Positions 13,086-24,102 of a stretch of DNA of 64,000 nucleotides are shown here, piece by piece. The translations under genes were made by a program, and so were the position numbers. Positions within the stretch are counted from its first letter, which is position 1. The number at the start of each line of letters is the position of its first letter. The notes under the pieces are model-generated. The model was not told the origin of the DNA and ran no database searches. It was given only the letters and a program-made list of their open reading frames with translations. The stretch is from Petunia secreta (taxonomy: Eukaryota; Streptophyta; Magnoliopsida; Solanales; Solanaceae), in the NCBI GenBank assembly GCA_029990175.1, contig JARKIP010000005.1, positions 69,968,001 to 70,032,000 on the forward strand, given 5' to 3'.

Positions 13086-13571
13086 GCTGTCCCATTTAGG
13101 GTTCTAGAGAGTGGGAAAAAAGTACCCAAAATGGCCTCTAACGGATCTAATCGGATAAGGTTTTGGCGTGGTACGATCATGAGCTGGACATGGGGACCAG
13201 GGAGCTTTGATTTTTGGCGGATTCAAGTTTGAAATTTTGGGGGAATTGGGTCTAGAAATGGGTTATCGGGTTTGGGATTGGGAAAACGGGTTCTGAGGAA
13301 TTGGATGTGTTGGTGTATATATGTATATTTGCATGTATAGGCTAGAGTTCAGGACATTGAGCGAAACTAGCCCCTTTTTAAATATAATTAAGTAAATGGG
13401 TAATTGCACGCGTAAGCTAAATTTAAGGCCACATCTTACACATTTAGCCCTTTTTCCTTTTAATTTAAATGATTATTTTTTCAATTATAAAATTTACTCA
13501 ATTTCAATTCTTTCTATAACAAATAATTATTTTTAAAATAAATCGGACCAAAATTGGGTGTCAACAAGGAG

Positions 13572-14472
13572 GGTTCTTTATTTGTAGAAATAATACAATG
13601 CTAATTCATATTCTACACTATATATACTGTCAAGTATTTTCTTTCCAAGACTCCAAATTGGAAAGAAAATATTAATGTAATTACCAATGCTATTGTTATT
13701 GTAGTTGACTGAAATTCTCATAATATCTACTCATAAAAATGGAAAATACTCCACTTGATGTTGGTTTCTTTTATGTAAAGAGGCATTATTATTTATAAGA
13801 AGTCAACGTCATTAAAGTTGAATAGTTTCTCTTACCATGGATTTTCACAAGTCAAAGCTATCTTCTTGCTATGCATGTCCTTCTTTGCTTTCCACAAGCA
13901 AAAGGGAGGGTCAAGATACTATGTTTATGTATATAACGGCATCGCAAATGACTACCCCAAAGTATGGATTCATTGTGCATCTAAAGAAGGGACACTTACA
14001 AAAATACCCACAAAATCAAAAATAATTACAACCACTATCCACTACTTTCAAATATTACTCAACCTACCCACTAAACTATTTATCCATTCTACCCATCCAG
14101 ACTTGTATACCATAATTTATGCAGTATACCATAAAGGTATACACATATAACTTATAAGGTATAACAAAGGTATACAGTAATCAATGGCCCTCCAAACTTT
14201 TATACCATAATTTATGCAGTATACCTTAAAGGTATACACCTATAAGGTATAATAAAAGTATACAATAATAAATGGATAGGTTGGGTAAATACTTTTAGTT
14301 TTATGGGTAGTGTAATTTTTAATGAGTATAACTTGTAAATACTTTAAATTTCATGGGTATAGAGTGTAAAAATCCCTCTAAAGAAAATGATTTAGGATTC
14401 CATCAACTTACTCCCAATGATAATTTCAATTGGTCATTTCATCCTAATATGTGGATTTTTGCAAATACTAAG
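13572..14472. other. Intergenic DNA with TATACC/GGTATA palindromic repeats
   Basis: No gene is seen. Between about 14105 and 14275 a unit (ATACCATAATTTATGCAGTATACC, then AAAGGTATAC and ATAAGGTATAA) occurs twice. It is made of facing TATACC and GGTATA words. Similar words recur at about 19460-19565. It may be a small palindromic MITE; no target duplication was found. Confidence 0.45.
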
Positions 14473-14759
14473 CTAGCGTTTGGACATAGATTCTCAAATA
14501 TCTTTTGGGAAACACTTTTTCGGTGAATTTTGATATGAAAATAAAAAAGTGTTTGGACATATTTTTTGGGAACAAATTTTTTAGCTCAAAAGAGCCTTTG
14601 AGCTCTTATGAAAATGAAATTTGATTTGTAAGTAATTTTTGGCCCAAACACAGCTCAAAGCCAGTTTTTGGGAGTTTTTTGGACAAGTTTTGCTCAAAAA
14701 GCATAAACAAACACTTTTTGGCCCAAAAAATCCTTCCAAAAACTATGTCCAAACGGGAG
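14473..14759. mobile_element. MITE with CTAGCGTTTGGACATAG termini
   Basis: The left end CTAGCGTTTGGACATAG and the inverted right end CTCCCGTTTGGACATAG match at 15 of 17 positions. The 5-mer CTAAG flanks both sides (14468-14472 and 14760-14764). At 287 bp with no coding capacity it fits a MITE. The superfamily is unclear, because 5 bp is unusual for the common DNA transposons. Confidence 0.65.
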
Positions 14760-14884
14760 CTAAGTATTTTTGTCATTTTTGGTGGGGCTCTAAGAACAAA
14801 GCTTTTGAGGTGTTCAATGATCTCGATACTTGCATTAAGGATGCACGTCCACATCTTCCCCTGGATACAGCGGGGAAATTTTGA

Positions 14885-15480
14885 TCACTAGCCATTTTTG
14901 GACGCGCTCATTGGAGACTATCTACCGTTTCCAAATTCATTGAAGAATAGCCAAAAATTCGCGCGCACACTTAAGCTCCATTAGCGTTGGAAAAACACCC
15001 CAAACTAGTTCCATAACAAAATACTGAGGCTTTGAACAAAACTTGTTCAAAGCCCAAGTATTTTGTTATGGAACTTTATATATAAAGCTTCAGTCACATA
15101 ACAAAATGCTGGGGCTTTGAACAAGTTTTGTTCACAGCCCCAGCATTTTATTATGGGTTATGGGACTTTATATATAAAGCTTCAGTCCCATAACAAAATG
15201 CTGGGGCTTTGAACAAGTTTTGTTCACAGCCCCAGCATTTTGTTATGGGACTGAAGCTTTATACAAAGTCCCATAACAAAATGCTGGGGCTTGAACAAAA
15301 CTTGTTCAAAGCCCCAGTATAAAGGTTAGTTTACTGAAGCTTCTCAATATAAATACTGGGGCTTCGAACAAGTGGAATTTGTCCGGAGGTAACTATTTCT
15401 CAGCGAATTTATTTTTGACGGCTACAAATCAATTAACGCGCGCCAGACAGGCCGCTGCACGAAATTTTTACAACATTTTG
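14885..15480 (+). repeat. Hairpin-array element A
   Basis: A block of nested inverted repeats. The word AAAATGCTGGGGCT and its complement AGCCCCAGCATTTT alternate from about 15005 to 15320, with perfect 20-base arms in the hairpins at 15097-15155 and 15188-15247. Loops contain GAACAAG and TTTTGTTC. The left flank (CTAGCCATTTTTGGAC..., GCGCGCACAC) is homologous, in reverse, to the flank of element B at 19600-20080, so both are copies of one non-autonomous element. No protein is encoded. Ends and target duplications are not resolved. Confidence 0.7.
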
Positions 15481-15756
15481 TCAATGGACTATGCAGAAAG
15501 ATGGTATTTATCTGGGTAACGATCGAGGTGTAAGTTACAAATATGTCATCAGTGTATTGAAATCAAATCTATAGTTTAATGATTGCAACTCTATCATTGT
15601 ATTTGTCCCTTGTGATGCCGCTATTTAACTGCAAATTGCTTTTCGCCACGTTCTCATCCCTATCGAATTGTGGACAACTACAGGCTAGCAGTGCAAAAAA
15701 TGTCCCGACCAAACTCTCCAGAGAAAAATAGTCCAATGAACAAATGATTCAAAGAA

Positions 15757-15985
15757 CCTTTGGCTTTTGTTCTTTGCCTACGCAAATTCGGTTTGATTAG
15801 ACAATCATTTGCAACTTACCCAAATGGAAAATAGAAGAAGTGAATGGTTCCTCTCCATCAAAGAACATCTTTGTCGTCACAATTTCAATATGTACAATTT
15901 GAAATCATAATGAGTAACTTATCTTTCTGTTTGCCGACTTGAGCACGAATTTAGCTTCTACTGAACATAGTAATTTGTATAACAA
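15757..15985 (+). repeat. Paralogous segment matching the F-box downstream region
   Basis: It starts GCTTTTGTTCTTTGCC and runs to CTGAACATAGTA. It matches 24655-24780 joined to 25067-25150, from which it differs mainly by lacking the MITE at 24782-25066. It therefore preserves the empty insertion site at about 15893-15896. Confidence 0.8.
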
Positions 15986-16137
15986 TTATCCTTAATAAAA
16001 AACTTTTACTAAAAGAGTCAAACAATAGTCATCAGCAGTGTCAAAAAACGCACATATAACTACATTAAACATTGAGCCACTAAGTACTTTCCTCCTACAA
16101 TTAGAATGCTACAGGCCTACAGCCTAGAGACGTACTA

Positions 16138-16735
16138 ATGTTGGAGTGTGGTGTGGTGCGGTGGGGAAATGTGTCCCACATCGGTGGAAAAGAGAGGGTA
16201 AGATGCCCATATAAGCTTTGTATAATCTTCCACCATTTGAGCTAGCTTTTGGAGTGTGAGTTAGGTCCAAGCTTATGTTGACGCCCGTATGTGTGTGGGT
16301 GCCCGGAGCAGGAAGACTGTCTCCGGTTGGAACCCCTTTGAGCACGTGGTCCACGGGTCTTTCTGCTCCGGTCGGAACCCCTTTGAGCACGTGGTCCACG
16401 GGTCTTCCTGCTCCGGTCGGAACCCCTTTGAGCACGGGCCACTCATATGAGTATGGCTGGCCGTGTGGTGGGGGGGGGGGGGGGGGGGAGATATGATGGA
16501 GTGTGGTGTGGTGTGGTGTGGGAATGTGTCCCACATCGGAGTATGGCTGGCCGTGTGGGGGGGGGGGGGAGATATGATGGAGTGTGGTGTGGTGTGGTGT
16601 GGGAATGTGTCCCACATCGGTGGAAAAGAGAGGGCAAGATGCCCATATAAGCTTTGGATAATCTTCCACCCTTTGAGCTAGCTTTTGGGTGCTTTGGATA
16701 ATCTTCCACCCTTTGAGCTAGCGGGTATGTGGGCC
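16138..16735 (+). repeat. Internally duplicated LTR-like repeat with poly-G tracts
   Basis: The segment GTGTCCCACATCGG...GATGCCCATATAAGC...GAGCTAGC occurs at 16168-16255 and again at about 16607-16685, with a further partial repeat to 16722. Between the copies lie three tandem units of GGAACCCCTTTGAGCACGTG (16330-16435) and two poly-G tracts (16468-16488 and 16557-16569). The start TGTTGGAGTGTGG and the CATATAAGC box suggest a decayed LTR or TRIM promoter. The proline-rich ORFs here are artefacts of the repeats. Confidence 0.55.
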
Positions 16736-17215
16736 CTGTCCCCGATTTTATCCACTAATAATGGCTACACATGATAAAAGTGGAGAATCTACATAAATTC
16801 TTCTAGTACTGAAACTAGCCCGGGTGTGTGGGCCCGGTCCCCAATTTTATCAACTAATAATGGCCTACACATGATAAAAGTGGAGAATCTACATAACATG
16901 ATAAAAGTGGAGAATCTACAACTAATAATGGGCCCGGTCCCCAATTTTATCAACTAATAATGGCCTACACATGATAAAAGTGGAGAATCTACATAACATG
17001 ATAAAAGTGGAGAATCTACAACTAATAATGGCCTACATACGATAAAAGTGGAGAATCTACATAACATGATAAAAGTGGAGAATCTACATAAATTCTTCTA
17101 GTACTGAAACCAGCCCGGGTGTGTGGGCCCGGTCCCCAATTTTATCAACTAATGATGGCTACACATGATAAAAGTGGAGAATCTACATAAATTCTTCTAG
17201 TACTGAAACCATTTA
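16728..17215 (+). repeat. Tandem array, GGGCCCGGTCCCC...ATGATAAAAGTGGAGAATC unit
   Basis: Units combine GGGCCCGGTCCCCAATTTTA, TCAACTAATAATGGCCTACA and CATGATAAAAGTGGAGAATC. They recur five or more times with partial copies and re-joined pieces, which points to unequal exchange or replication slippage. No coding potential is seen. Confidence 0.75.
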
Positions 17216-17249
17216 AAATCGGGTTACTGATTATTCACTTCTACTTTCA

Positions 17250-17634
17250 GGGGTCGTTTGGTTTGATGGACTAGCTATACAGGGATTAATAATACGGGGA
17301 TTAAATTTATCCAGTGTTTGGTTCATTGGAGATAAAAATTATCATTTAATATATTTGATTTATTTTTAAACTAAAAAGTAATTGAATTTACAATTATATC
17401 CTTTGATGATTGACTTTTATTAGCTTCTAGGGAAATGGGAAGGATATTGTTGTCATTTTGTTACTTTATCCATGTATAACTAATACATACCTTGGTGGAG
17501 GGACAAAATAATACACCAATTGGTGTATTATTTAATGCATGTATTAGTTATACCTCTTTCAAAATACCAACCAAACAAGAGATTAAATTTAATACATGGA
17601 TTAATATACCCAATACAACAAACCAAACGTCTCC
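17250..17634. mobile_element. MITE with GG-GTCGTTTGGTTTG termini (Tourist-like?)
   Basis: The left end GGGGTCGTTTGGTTTG and the inverted right end GGAGACGTTTGGTTTG match at 14 of 16 positions. The trinucleotide TCA is present on both sides (17247-17249 and 17635-17637). At 385 bp with internal TTAATAC-rich inverted repeats it has the form of a 3-bp-TSD MITE, such as PIF/Harbinger-derived Tourist elements. Confidence 0.65.
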
Positions 17635-17637
17635 TCA

Positions 17638-18160
17638 CTTTCTGCCTTTCCCCTTTGGCTGTTCTTTGTGGCCAGCACAGTCGTGCTGCATCTATTCGTT
17701 TTTGCACTAATGACTGTCATAATCAACTTTTAGCAAATGTTAAATCTAGTCAAGTTTGGAAAGTTTCGTTGGTAGTTCACCCTTTTTTTAAGTGATGTGA
17801 GTAGGATTTAGGAACAGAAATAGCCAGCTAAATCGTCTAACTGAAGAAGAATAACCCTTCTTTCACGTCTGGAATAGTTATAAATTATTCTAAAATAACT
17901 TACGAAGAAGATGTTCATGAAATCAATTTTTAAATAATAAAATATTGAATAAGGACGTGTTTGTCGAATTGAACATTTTGTATTAGTAATAAAAGAATAA
18001 AAATTAGAGAAGTGAACGTAATATTACAAATCACAAAAAAGAAAAGAAAAAAGATATTACTGATATTAATGCTCACTTTCTTACAATTCTGTTATCATTC
18101 TAAAAACAAAAAGAGATAAAGAGAATGCTACTTATAGTTCGACGACTCATATAAAGATAA
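17638..18160. other. Intergenic DNA, nothing recognised
   Basis: This AT-rich stretch has only short chance ORFs. No repeat structure or RNA gene is seen. Confidence 0.4.
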
Positions 18161-19330
18161 CTAGGTGGCGTGGTGCCCGTGCAAGCACGGGCCCAATATA
18201 CGGTGATAAATATTTTTTAGGTGATGATTATTTTTGTTTGACCCTTAGATAGAAATGCGTATGTCGAAAATTATGGAAATGGTTAGAAAATAGTTAAACG
18301 TTTTCTGTTAAATTAGCGTTAGTTTTTTTCTTATATATTCCTATAATATTTTATATTTATTCTCCGTCTTTATTGCTAATGTTATTTCAATTATCTTAAT
18401 TATCTTTAGCTTTTATGTAGTATTCTCTTTTCCTTTATCATGGTATTTTCATCTTATTTTTTCAAACCTATTTTTAAAAATATTTTCTTTAGTCAAGCAT
18501 CTATGAAAACAACATCTCCATCTAGGTGAGGGTGAAGTTTGCATTTCACCCTCCCCAGACCTCACTTGTGGGATAATACTGGGTACGTTGGTGTTGATTG
18601 TCGATTTTATGTGGCAATTTTTTTAATCCATTTAACAAAAATATTTTTTTAAAATTTATCAAAATTTTGTCCATTAGACATTTTCTTGTTTTTAGGTTAG
18701 GGTCAAGCAAATAATCTATATTTTTCTTGCTAAACATCTGCTACTAATACTGGCTACTTTTAAAAAGAATCTGCATTTTTAACATGGATATTCTCAAGTA
18801 GTATGTTGCAAAGATATGCTATTTGTTAATTGGGATCTAATAAAGTGGCTATGACTCAAATATTTACAGGCTATATCTTAGTTAAATTCCAAAATAGTGG
18901 CTACGGGTCAAATTTTCAACCGGGTCAGAAACCGGAGGCAGCTCTCCTACCACGTTTATATAGTAGTACTAATACATAATCAAAATATATAGATCACTTG
19001 AGCAGTAAATAAATAATTTTCGCTTAATATTTCTCTTCACTAATTTACTGGAAGTGGGATATTTAAGTCATATTTACATTATGCTTGTTTCTGACGGAGA
19101 ATTCGTTTCACTTTTATGATGTGCGAACCTGAAATCTTCTTTTAGAATTAAAAAAGATAAAAGTTGGATTTCAAAATAAAAAAATAATAGTATAAAGTAA
19201 GACTCGTTGACTGAATATACAAACAAATCCCTAGACCATCACATTAGTTCACTATATAAAATCACATGATACCGTTTATAGGTATTCCGTTGGGTCCGTA
19301 CTAGCACGGGCTTACCTTTTACTAATCTGA
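18161..19330 (-). mobile_element. Helitron-like non-autonomous element (3' end clear, 5' end tentative)
   Basis: On the minus strand the DNA ends in a perfect 8-bp-arm hairpin GCCCGTGC-TT-GCACGGGC (plus 18175-18192), ten bases before CTAG (18161-18164). A T follows in the host. Hairpin, about 10-base spacing, CTRR end and flanking T are the hallmarks of a Helitron 3' terminus. A plausible 5' end is the minus-strand TCAGATTAGTAAAAGG...GCCCGTGC at 19330, but the expected host A before TC is absent. No Rep/helicase is encoded. A SINE piece lies inside. Confidence 0.5.
18510..18600 (+). mobile_element. TS-type SINE 3' fragment
   Basis: The core CCCTCCCCAGACCTCACTTG, then TGGGATAATACTGGGTACGT and a TTG-rich tail, resembles the 3' part of the Solanaceae TS SINE family. 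The tRNA-derived 5' half was not recognised. Confidence 0.6.
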
Positions 19331-19599
19331 AAAGAGAATTTTATCTTGTATGTTCACTGATTTTTATTTTGTACTAAACATAATCATATTTAAAAATATT
19401 TATTTGAGCTGGCCATCTGGCTAAAAATTTTTCATTCCATGGCCGCAGTATAATCCAAACTAGTATACCCCATAGCCACAGTATATTCCAATGGTATACA
19501 AGTATAATTTGTCACAATATAACCATGCTTCTATTGTATACCTTTCTAGTATACGGTATATCCCAAATGTTGTGGTTGTTGGCTACAAAATGTTTAAAC

Positions 19600-20080
19600 A
19601 AACCTGGGCTTTGGCTGCGTAGCCTGTTTACACATCGCTAAATAAATACTAGCCAGCGGTGCAAAACTGTATGAAAACTAGCCAGCTTCGGACAAGTCCC
19701 AGTATTTTATACTGGGACTTTGAACATGTTAGTTCAAAGTCCCAGTTTAAAATTTATAGTAGGATAACTTAAACACTAATCCCAGTATAAATATTGGGAC
19801 TTTGAACATGTTAGTTCAAAGTCCCAACAAAAAATACTTCGACATTATTATATATAAAGCTCCAAGGACTTTGAACATGAATTTCAGTATAAAATAATGG
19901 GACTTTGAACATGTTAGTTCAAAGTCCCAGTATAAAATATTGAGACTAGTCAGGGAATTTTGCCAACACTAATGGAGTGCGCGCAGATTTTTTGCTATTC
20001 CTCAATTAATTTTGAAACTGTGGATAAAATTGAGTTAGGGCATCCAAAATTGGCTAGTTACCAGTTTTTTTCTAATATTG
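19600..20080 (-). repeat. Hairpin-array element B (inverted copy of element A family)
   Basis: The word GGGACTTTGAAC and its complement GTTCAAAGTCCC alternate with an ATGTTA loop near 19735, 19797 and 19900. Right flank: GCCAACACTAATGGAG, GCGCGCAGATTTTTTGCT, and further on CCAAAATTGGCTAGT. This flank is the reverse complement, with changes, of the left flank of element A at 14885. It lies in the opposite orientation to A, and its hairpin words have diverged (GGGACTTTGAAC against GGGGCTTTGAAC). Confidence 0.65.
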
Positions 20081-20134
20081 TAAAAATTTCAACCAGATGT
20101 CACTTTTGCCACTGCTATTTAGTTTCAGACCACT

Positions 20135-20285
20135 TTTTTCTTGGTTGTGCAAAAGTAGCCATTTTTTGGAACTTCAATCCTTGTGGGCTAAAGGTATGAA
20201 GTTCAACTTCAGCCCACAAGGGTTGAAGTTTACGCATTCTATGCCTAAAAGTTCAGCCCTTGCGGGTTGAATTGAACTTCAATCC
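20135..20285. repeat. Inverted repeat around AGCCCACAAGG
   Basis: AACTTCAATCCTTGTGGGCT faces AGCCCACAAGGGTTGAAGTT across a short loop. A third diverged arm (CAGCCCTTGCGGGTTGAA) and a fourth (AACTTCAATCC) follow. It is another foldback next to element B. No known element is assigned. Confidence 0.6.
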
Positions 20286-20947
20286 TGACACGACCCGGAA
20301 TCCGGCTAGGCCGTGCGGGCACCCGACATCCTCCCCTAGATCCGTCGGGCGAACCCTTACCAATTAAATTAGAAAAATAAATATAATTCAATTCATAAAT
20401 AAGAACAACACTTAGAAAACGCGCAGACGTACTGATACCTCTAAGCTGTACAAAAGAAATTACAGCTGACTATCCAACATACTAGGTTTAGGGCTATCCA
20501 GACTAGACATCTAAGAGTAAGAAAGAAGACAGATACCTCATGAAGGGAGAAAAATGCAACTGAAATAATAGCCAATAAACTGGTGGCCATCCGGAATAAA
20601 AGCTGGCTCACCCTGATAGCTGAAGTCGTCTTCGCTCCTTCACAACGTGGCGAACTCAATCCTGGAGCGAACCTACCGAAACGAAATAGATAGACAAAAA
20701 CAAACAACAAACTAGAGTGAGTCAAAAGGACTCAATAAGTGGGGTAGACTAGCCACCTCAAGGAATAGGATAACTAACCGGGGAGAAAAGAAACAGATAA
20801 ACTAAATTCCTCTTATTTAAATTATGAAAAGGCAGAGCCAGATAATAACTAGAAACATGTATGGAATCACAAACTCATTAACAACCAGTAACGTAAGATA
20901 GCCAGAACATATAGGTATCCCGAACATATCAACAATCAGAAATACAT

Positions 20948-21150
20948 CCTGTTGCGACGTGCAACCCGATCCATATATTCATCCTGTTGCGGCGTGCAAC
21001 TCGATCCATATATTCATACCGTCGCGGCGTTCAACCTGATCCATATATTTATACCGTTGCGGCGTGCAACCCGATCCATATATTTATACTGTTGCGGCGT
21101 GCAACCCGATCCATATATTTATACCATTGCGGCGTGCAACCCGATCCTCG
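20948..21150 (+). repeat. 35-bp minisatellite, six units
   Basis: Six head-to-tail units of about 35 bp built on GTTGCGGCGTGCAACCCGAT followed by CCATATATTTATAC. The first two end in ATTCAT and the last is diverged. GTTGCGGCGTGCAAC is itself an imperfect palindrome. Confidence 0.88.
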
Positions 21151-21323
21151 CAACCCAGAATACGAGTTAGAAATATATAGACAAACTGAGATATGTCCAC
21201 GACATAGTATACATACCGCATACATAAAACACAACACAATACACATAATAGTCAGTATGCGGTGCAATGAGATGGTATGAATGCGGTACGATGCAATGCA
21301 GTCACATATGCCTGATACCTATC

Positions 21324-21850
21324 TCCGGCGCGGGACTCTCATTGTCTACCAGGAGATATATACAATAATGACCCTTCACCGGTGCGGGACTCTCATCGCC
21401 AACCGGGAAGTATATGCAATAATGACCCTTCACCGGCTCGGGACTCTCATCGATTACCGGGAAGTATATGCAATAATTACCCTTCACCGGCTCGGGACTC
21501 TCATCGATTATCGGGAAGTATATGCAATAATGACCCTTCACCGGCTCGGGACTCATCGATTACCGAGAAGTATATGCAATAATGACCCTTCACCGGCGCG
21601 GGACTCTCATCGCCAACCGAAAAGTATATGCAATAATGATCCTTCACCGGTGCGGGACTCTCTTCGCCAACCGCAAAGTATATGCAATAATGACCCTCAC
21701 CAGCTCGGGACTCTCATCGATTATCGGGAAGTATATGCAATAATGACCCTTCACCAGTACGGGAATCTCATCGCCAACCGGAAAGTATATGCAATAATGA
21801 TCCTTCACCGGTGTGGGACTCTCATCGCCAACCGGAAGTATATGCAATGC
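21324..21850 (+). repeat. 54-bp minisatellite, about ten units
   Basis: About ten units of 52-55 bp: CCGG(C/T)(G/T)CGGGACTCTCATCG, a variable (C/T)(C/A)AACCGGGA or TTACCGGGA, then AGTATATGCAATAATGACCC. Because many units are 54 bp (a multiple of three), long spurious ORFs run through on both strands. Confidence 0.88.
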
Positions 21851-23158
21851 TCAAAACCAGAGTGCAATAATCATATGCTCAATGCAATACCAACAACAGG
21901 GCATAACATAGTAATATACAATGTAAATTCAAAGCCAAGGCGTAATGAGTACGCCTATCGGCAGCTACACACGTAAGGAACACGTGGTAGAATATCCACA
22001 AGGCCAAGGGCCTCCAAAGAAATGGATATAAACACTTACCTCTTCCAAAAGTTAGCATTGCTAATCAACAACTGCTTTATCCTTTGGTTTCATTGCCAAA
22101 CGATCCCACTCTATTCAATAAGAAGAAAAATATATCAAATTAGGATAAAGGCTTCATTCCTCACATCTTAGGGCAATCCGGTTAGGAACCTGATACCCTA
22201 TTCGCATACGCAATACGCAGGCTAGGCCTATGTACAGGGTTTAAGGTCACATAACCAAACCCTAAATAAATTATATTTATATGGTGCCCATAACTCACTG
22301 AGTACGAATATATAATTAATTCCATTATCGGGGTCCAATTGACCCTTTAAACTATCAGTTGAACTTATTAAAATGATGTCTAATATCCCAATTTTTACCG
22401 TTAAAATATATTCAAACACACGTAATAAATTCAAATAATGCATTAAGATCATTACCTGAATGTTTCGAGGTAAAAATTCTATCTTTTTCCGGCTCTTTTC
22501 TCATTTTCTGGCATTTGTTTCCAGATTCCTTGCGTTCTCTGTTTCTGTTTTAGTTCGTTTTTAATGCTGCTGCCAAATTTAGCTAAGAGATTTATATCCC
22601 TCTGCCCACCGCCATTAACTTTTGTCACTTTCTTTCTTTCTTTCTTTTCATTTCCTTTTTCTTTTACTTTTCTTTTCGCGACGAAAATTAAAACGGTACC
22701 CTACGATATTTGAGATAATTCCAACTTTTGCATACAAGTTATACAAAATATATGTAGCATACTCGCTAAGGCAGATCTCAAATCGGACTCCCGAAACTTA
22801 AGATGCGAACTAAAATGGAAAAATGTCAAATTATTTAACTTTCGGCATTTTAGCGGAAACTAGCCGAACAACCTCGAAATTCACTTTCGAAAAATCACAA
22901 AAGTCACAAATAATCATACGAACCTAACGGTGCTTTCGGATTTCGAATCGGAGCTCGTTCACCAAAATTGAGCTCGAAAACCTCTTTTTAATATTTATCG
23001 ACAATAAAAACTGAAATCTTTTTCCGATACGTACCAAACGAGGTTTGATTTAGCTCAAATTTTACAGACAGATCCTAATAAACCTTATGAATATTTTAAA
23101 ATTATCGGCACGCCAATCGAATTCCTAACTTCCGAAATGATTGACCGAGGTCGTTTCA

Positions 23159-24100
23159 TTCTCCTTCACTTAGACTCTCGTTCGTCCTCGAACGAGCCTA
23201 AGTCTAAAGCAAGATTCACGCAGATAACAAGAGAACTTGTGCAACCTTCATAAGGTACGCCACATGCATTATCTCCTGATTACAGGATCAAAATTATATT
23301 ATGCACATCGTACTTTTGGAATAAAATATATCTGAATAATAGGATAATACCAATGCACAGCTTATTCTGACTAAGCTGATCCTTCCCCGATCACGAGAAG
23401 AGAGTTCTACATTTTCGAGGCAAAGATACACAGAGCTTTGAATGGGTTAACATGATTCTACCGACGAATCACCTCGTCGATATGCTTTTCCGATATAGAA
23501 TAGGTTAATGAAACTAAGAATTAGCTTACGCTCTCGCAATGCCTTAGAGATTTAATATTTATATTCATTATTGGAGGAAGACTCCTCCACTTAGAGCTTC
23601 AGCTCATACAGCTAAGTTGAATAAAAAATAGTCATTCTCGCACAACCTGCTGGATTAAGGAAGACTTAGCTAAATAGAGAACGCGGCTCAGACCTGAGCT
23701 ACCAAATTACTCTCTCGAGTTGCCAAACAGCTGCAACCCTGCAGTTCACAACTCCATACCTTTGCCATAAGCACCACCGCCTGATGGATCAAATCAGAGG
23801 TCAAATGATGCCTCTCATTACCCTTAGTAGCCTTGAAAAACAACAATGTGCTTACCCGGCCACCTTGACACGCACTCTGGCTCAACACAGGGAACATCAT
23901 AAGAGGCTACTGACCGCCTAAGCTCACCAGTGCCAAACAAAGAAGAGATGGCAACGGACTGAAGATAGAAATAATTAGAGCTTTAGGAAGCTCATCTTCT
24001 TGATCGTAGGCATTATGTGACTCCTCGGTGGACTAGCTTGATGAATCGAACAGGTGAGCCTGATTCGTATTGCATCAAACATATATTACCTTTCCCAGAT
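23159..24100 (-). other. Decayed internal retrotransposon sequence
   Basis: It follows the putative 3' LTR and begins with the polypurine tract and an RGRT-like word. Beyond about 23230 no protease, RT, RNase H or integrase motif can be read on either strand. I take it as eroded internal sequence, but unrelated intergenic DNA is possible. Confidence 0.3.
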
Positions 24101-24102
24101 AG

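Larger units (their letters stand above)
9450..13566 (-). mobile_element. Probable solo LTR, Ogre/Tat-like Ty3/gypsy, about 4.1 kb
   Basis: The stretch runs from TGTTGAACCC to GGGTGTCAACA, so it has the 5'-TG...CA-3' ends of an LTR within a short TGTTGA/TCAACA inverted repeat. On the minus strand it opens TGTTGACACCCAATTTTGG, a start I associate with large Solanaceae Ty3/gypsy LTRs. Flanking pentamers are ATGAG (9445-9449) and AGGAG (13567-13571), a target duplication with one mismatch. It encodes no gag or pol and has one minus-strand core promoter near 13080. Length and lack of coding sequence fit a solo LTR of the Ogre/Tat lineage. A large non-coding element of another kind is the alternative. 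Confidence 0.6.
20286..23158 (-). mobile_element. Probable Ty3/gypsy (Tekay/Del-like) 3' LTR
   Basis: On the plus strand it runs from TGACACGACCCGG to GACCGAGGTCGTTTCA. On the minus strand it starts TGAAACGACC and ends GGTCGTGTCA, so it has TG...CA ends. The minus-strand AAGTGAAGGAGAAT just outside it (23159-23172) would be the polypurine tract. Before that, TCGAGGACGAACGAGAGTC resembles the end of the pol region of Tekay-type chromoviruses, which often ends in a similar word. It contains two tandem arrays. Boundaries are inferred and no second LTR is in the window. Confidence 0.5.

Noticed and set aside
16124..16669. Pro/His-rich ORFs of up to 181 residues
   Set aside because: They come entirely from tandem repeats and poly-G tracts and are not protein-like.
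20948..21850. CRISPR-like regular repeats
   Set aside because: The units are contiguous tandem repeats without unique spacers, in a plant genome.
21281..21976. 231-residue ORF (and antisense counterparts) across the minisatellite
   Set aside because: The frame is kept open because the repeat units are mostly 54 bp; composition is repetitive and there is no domain.
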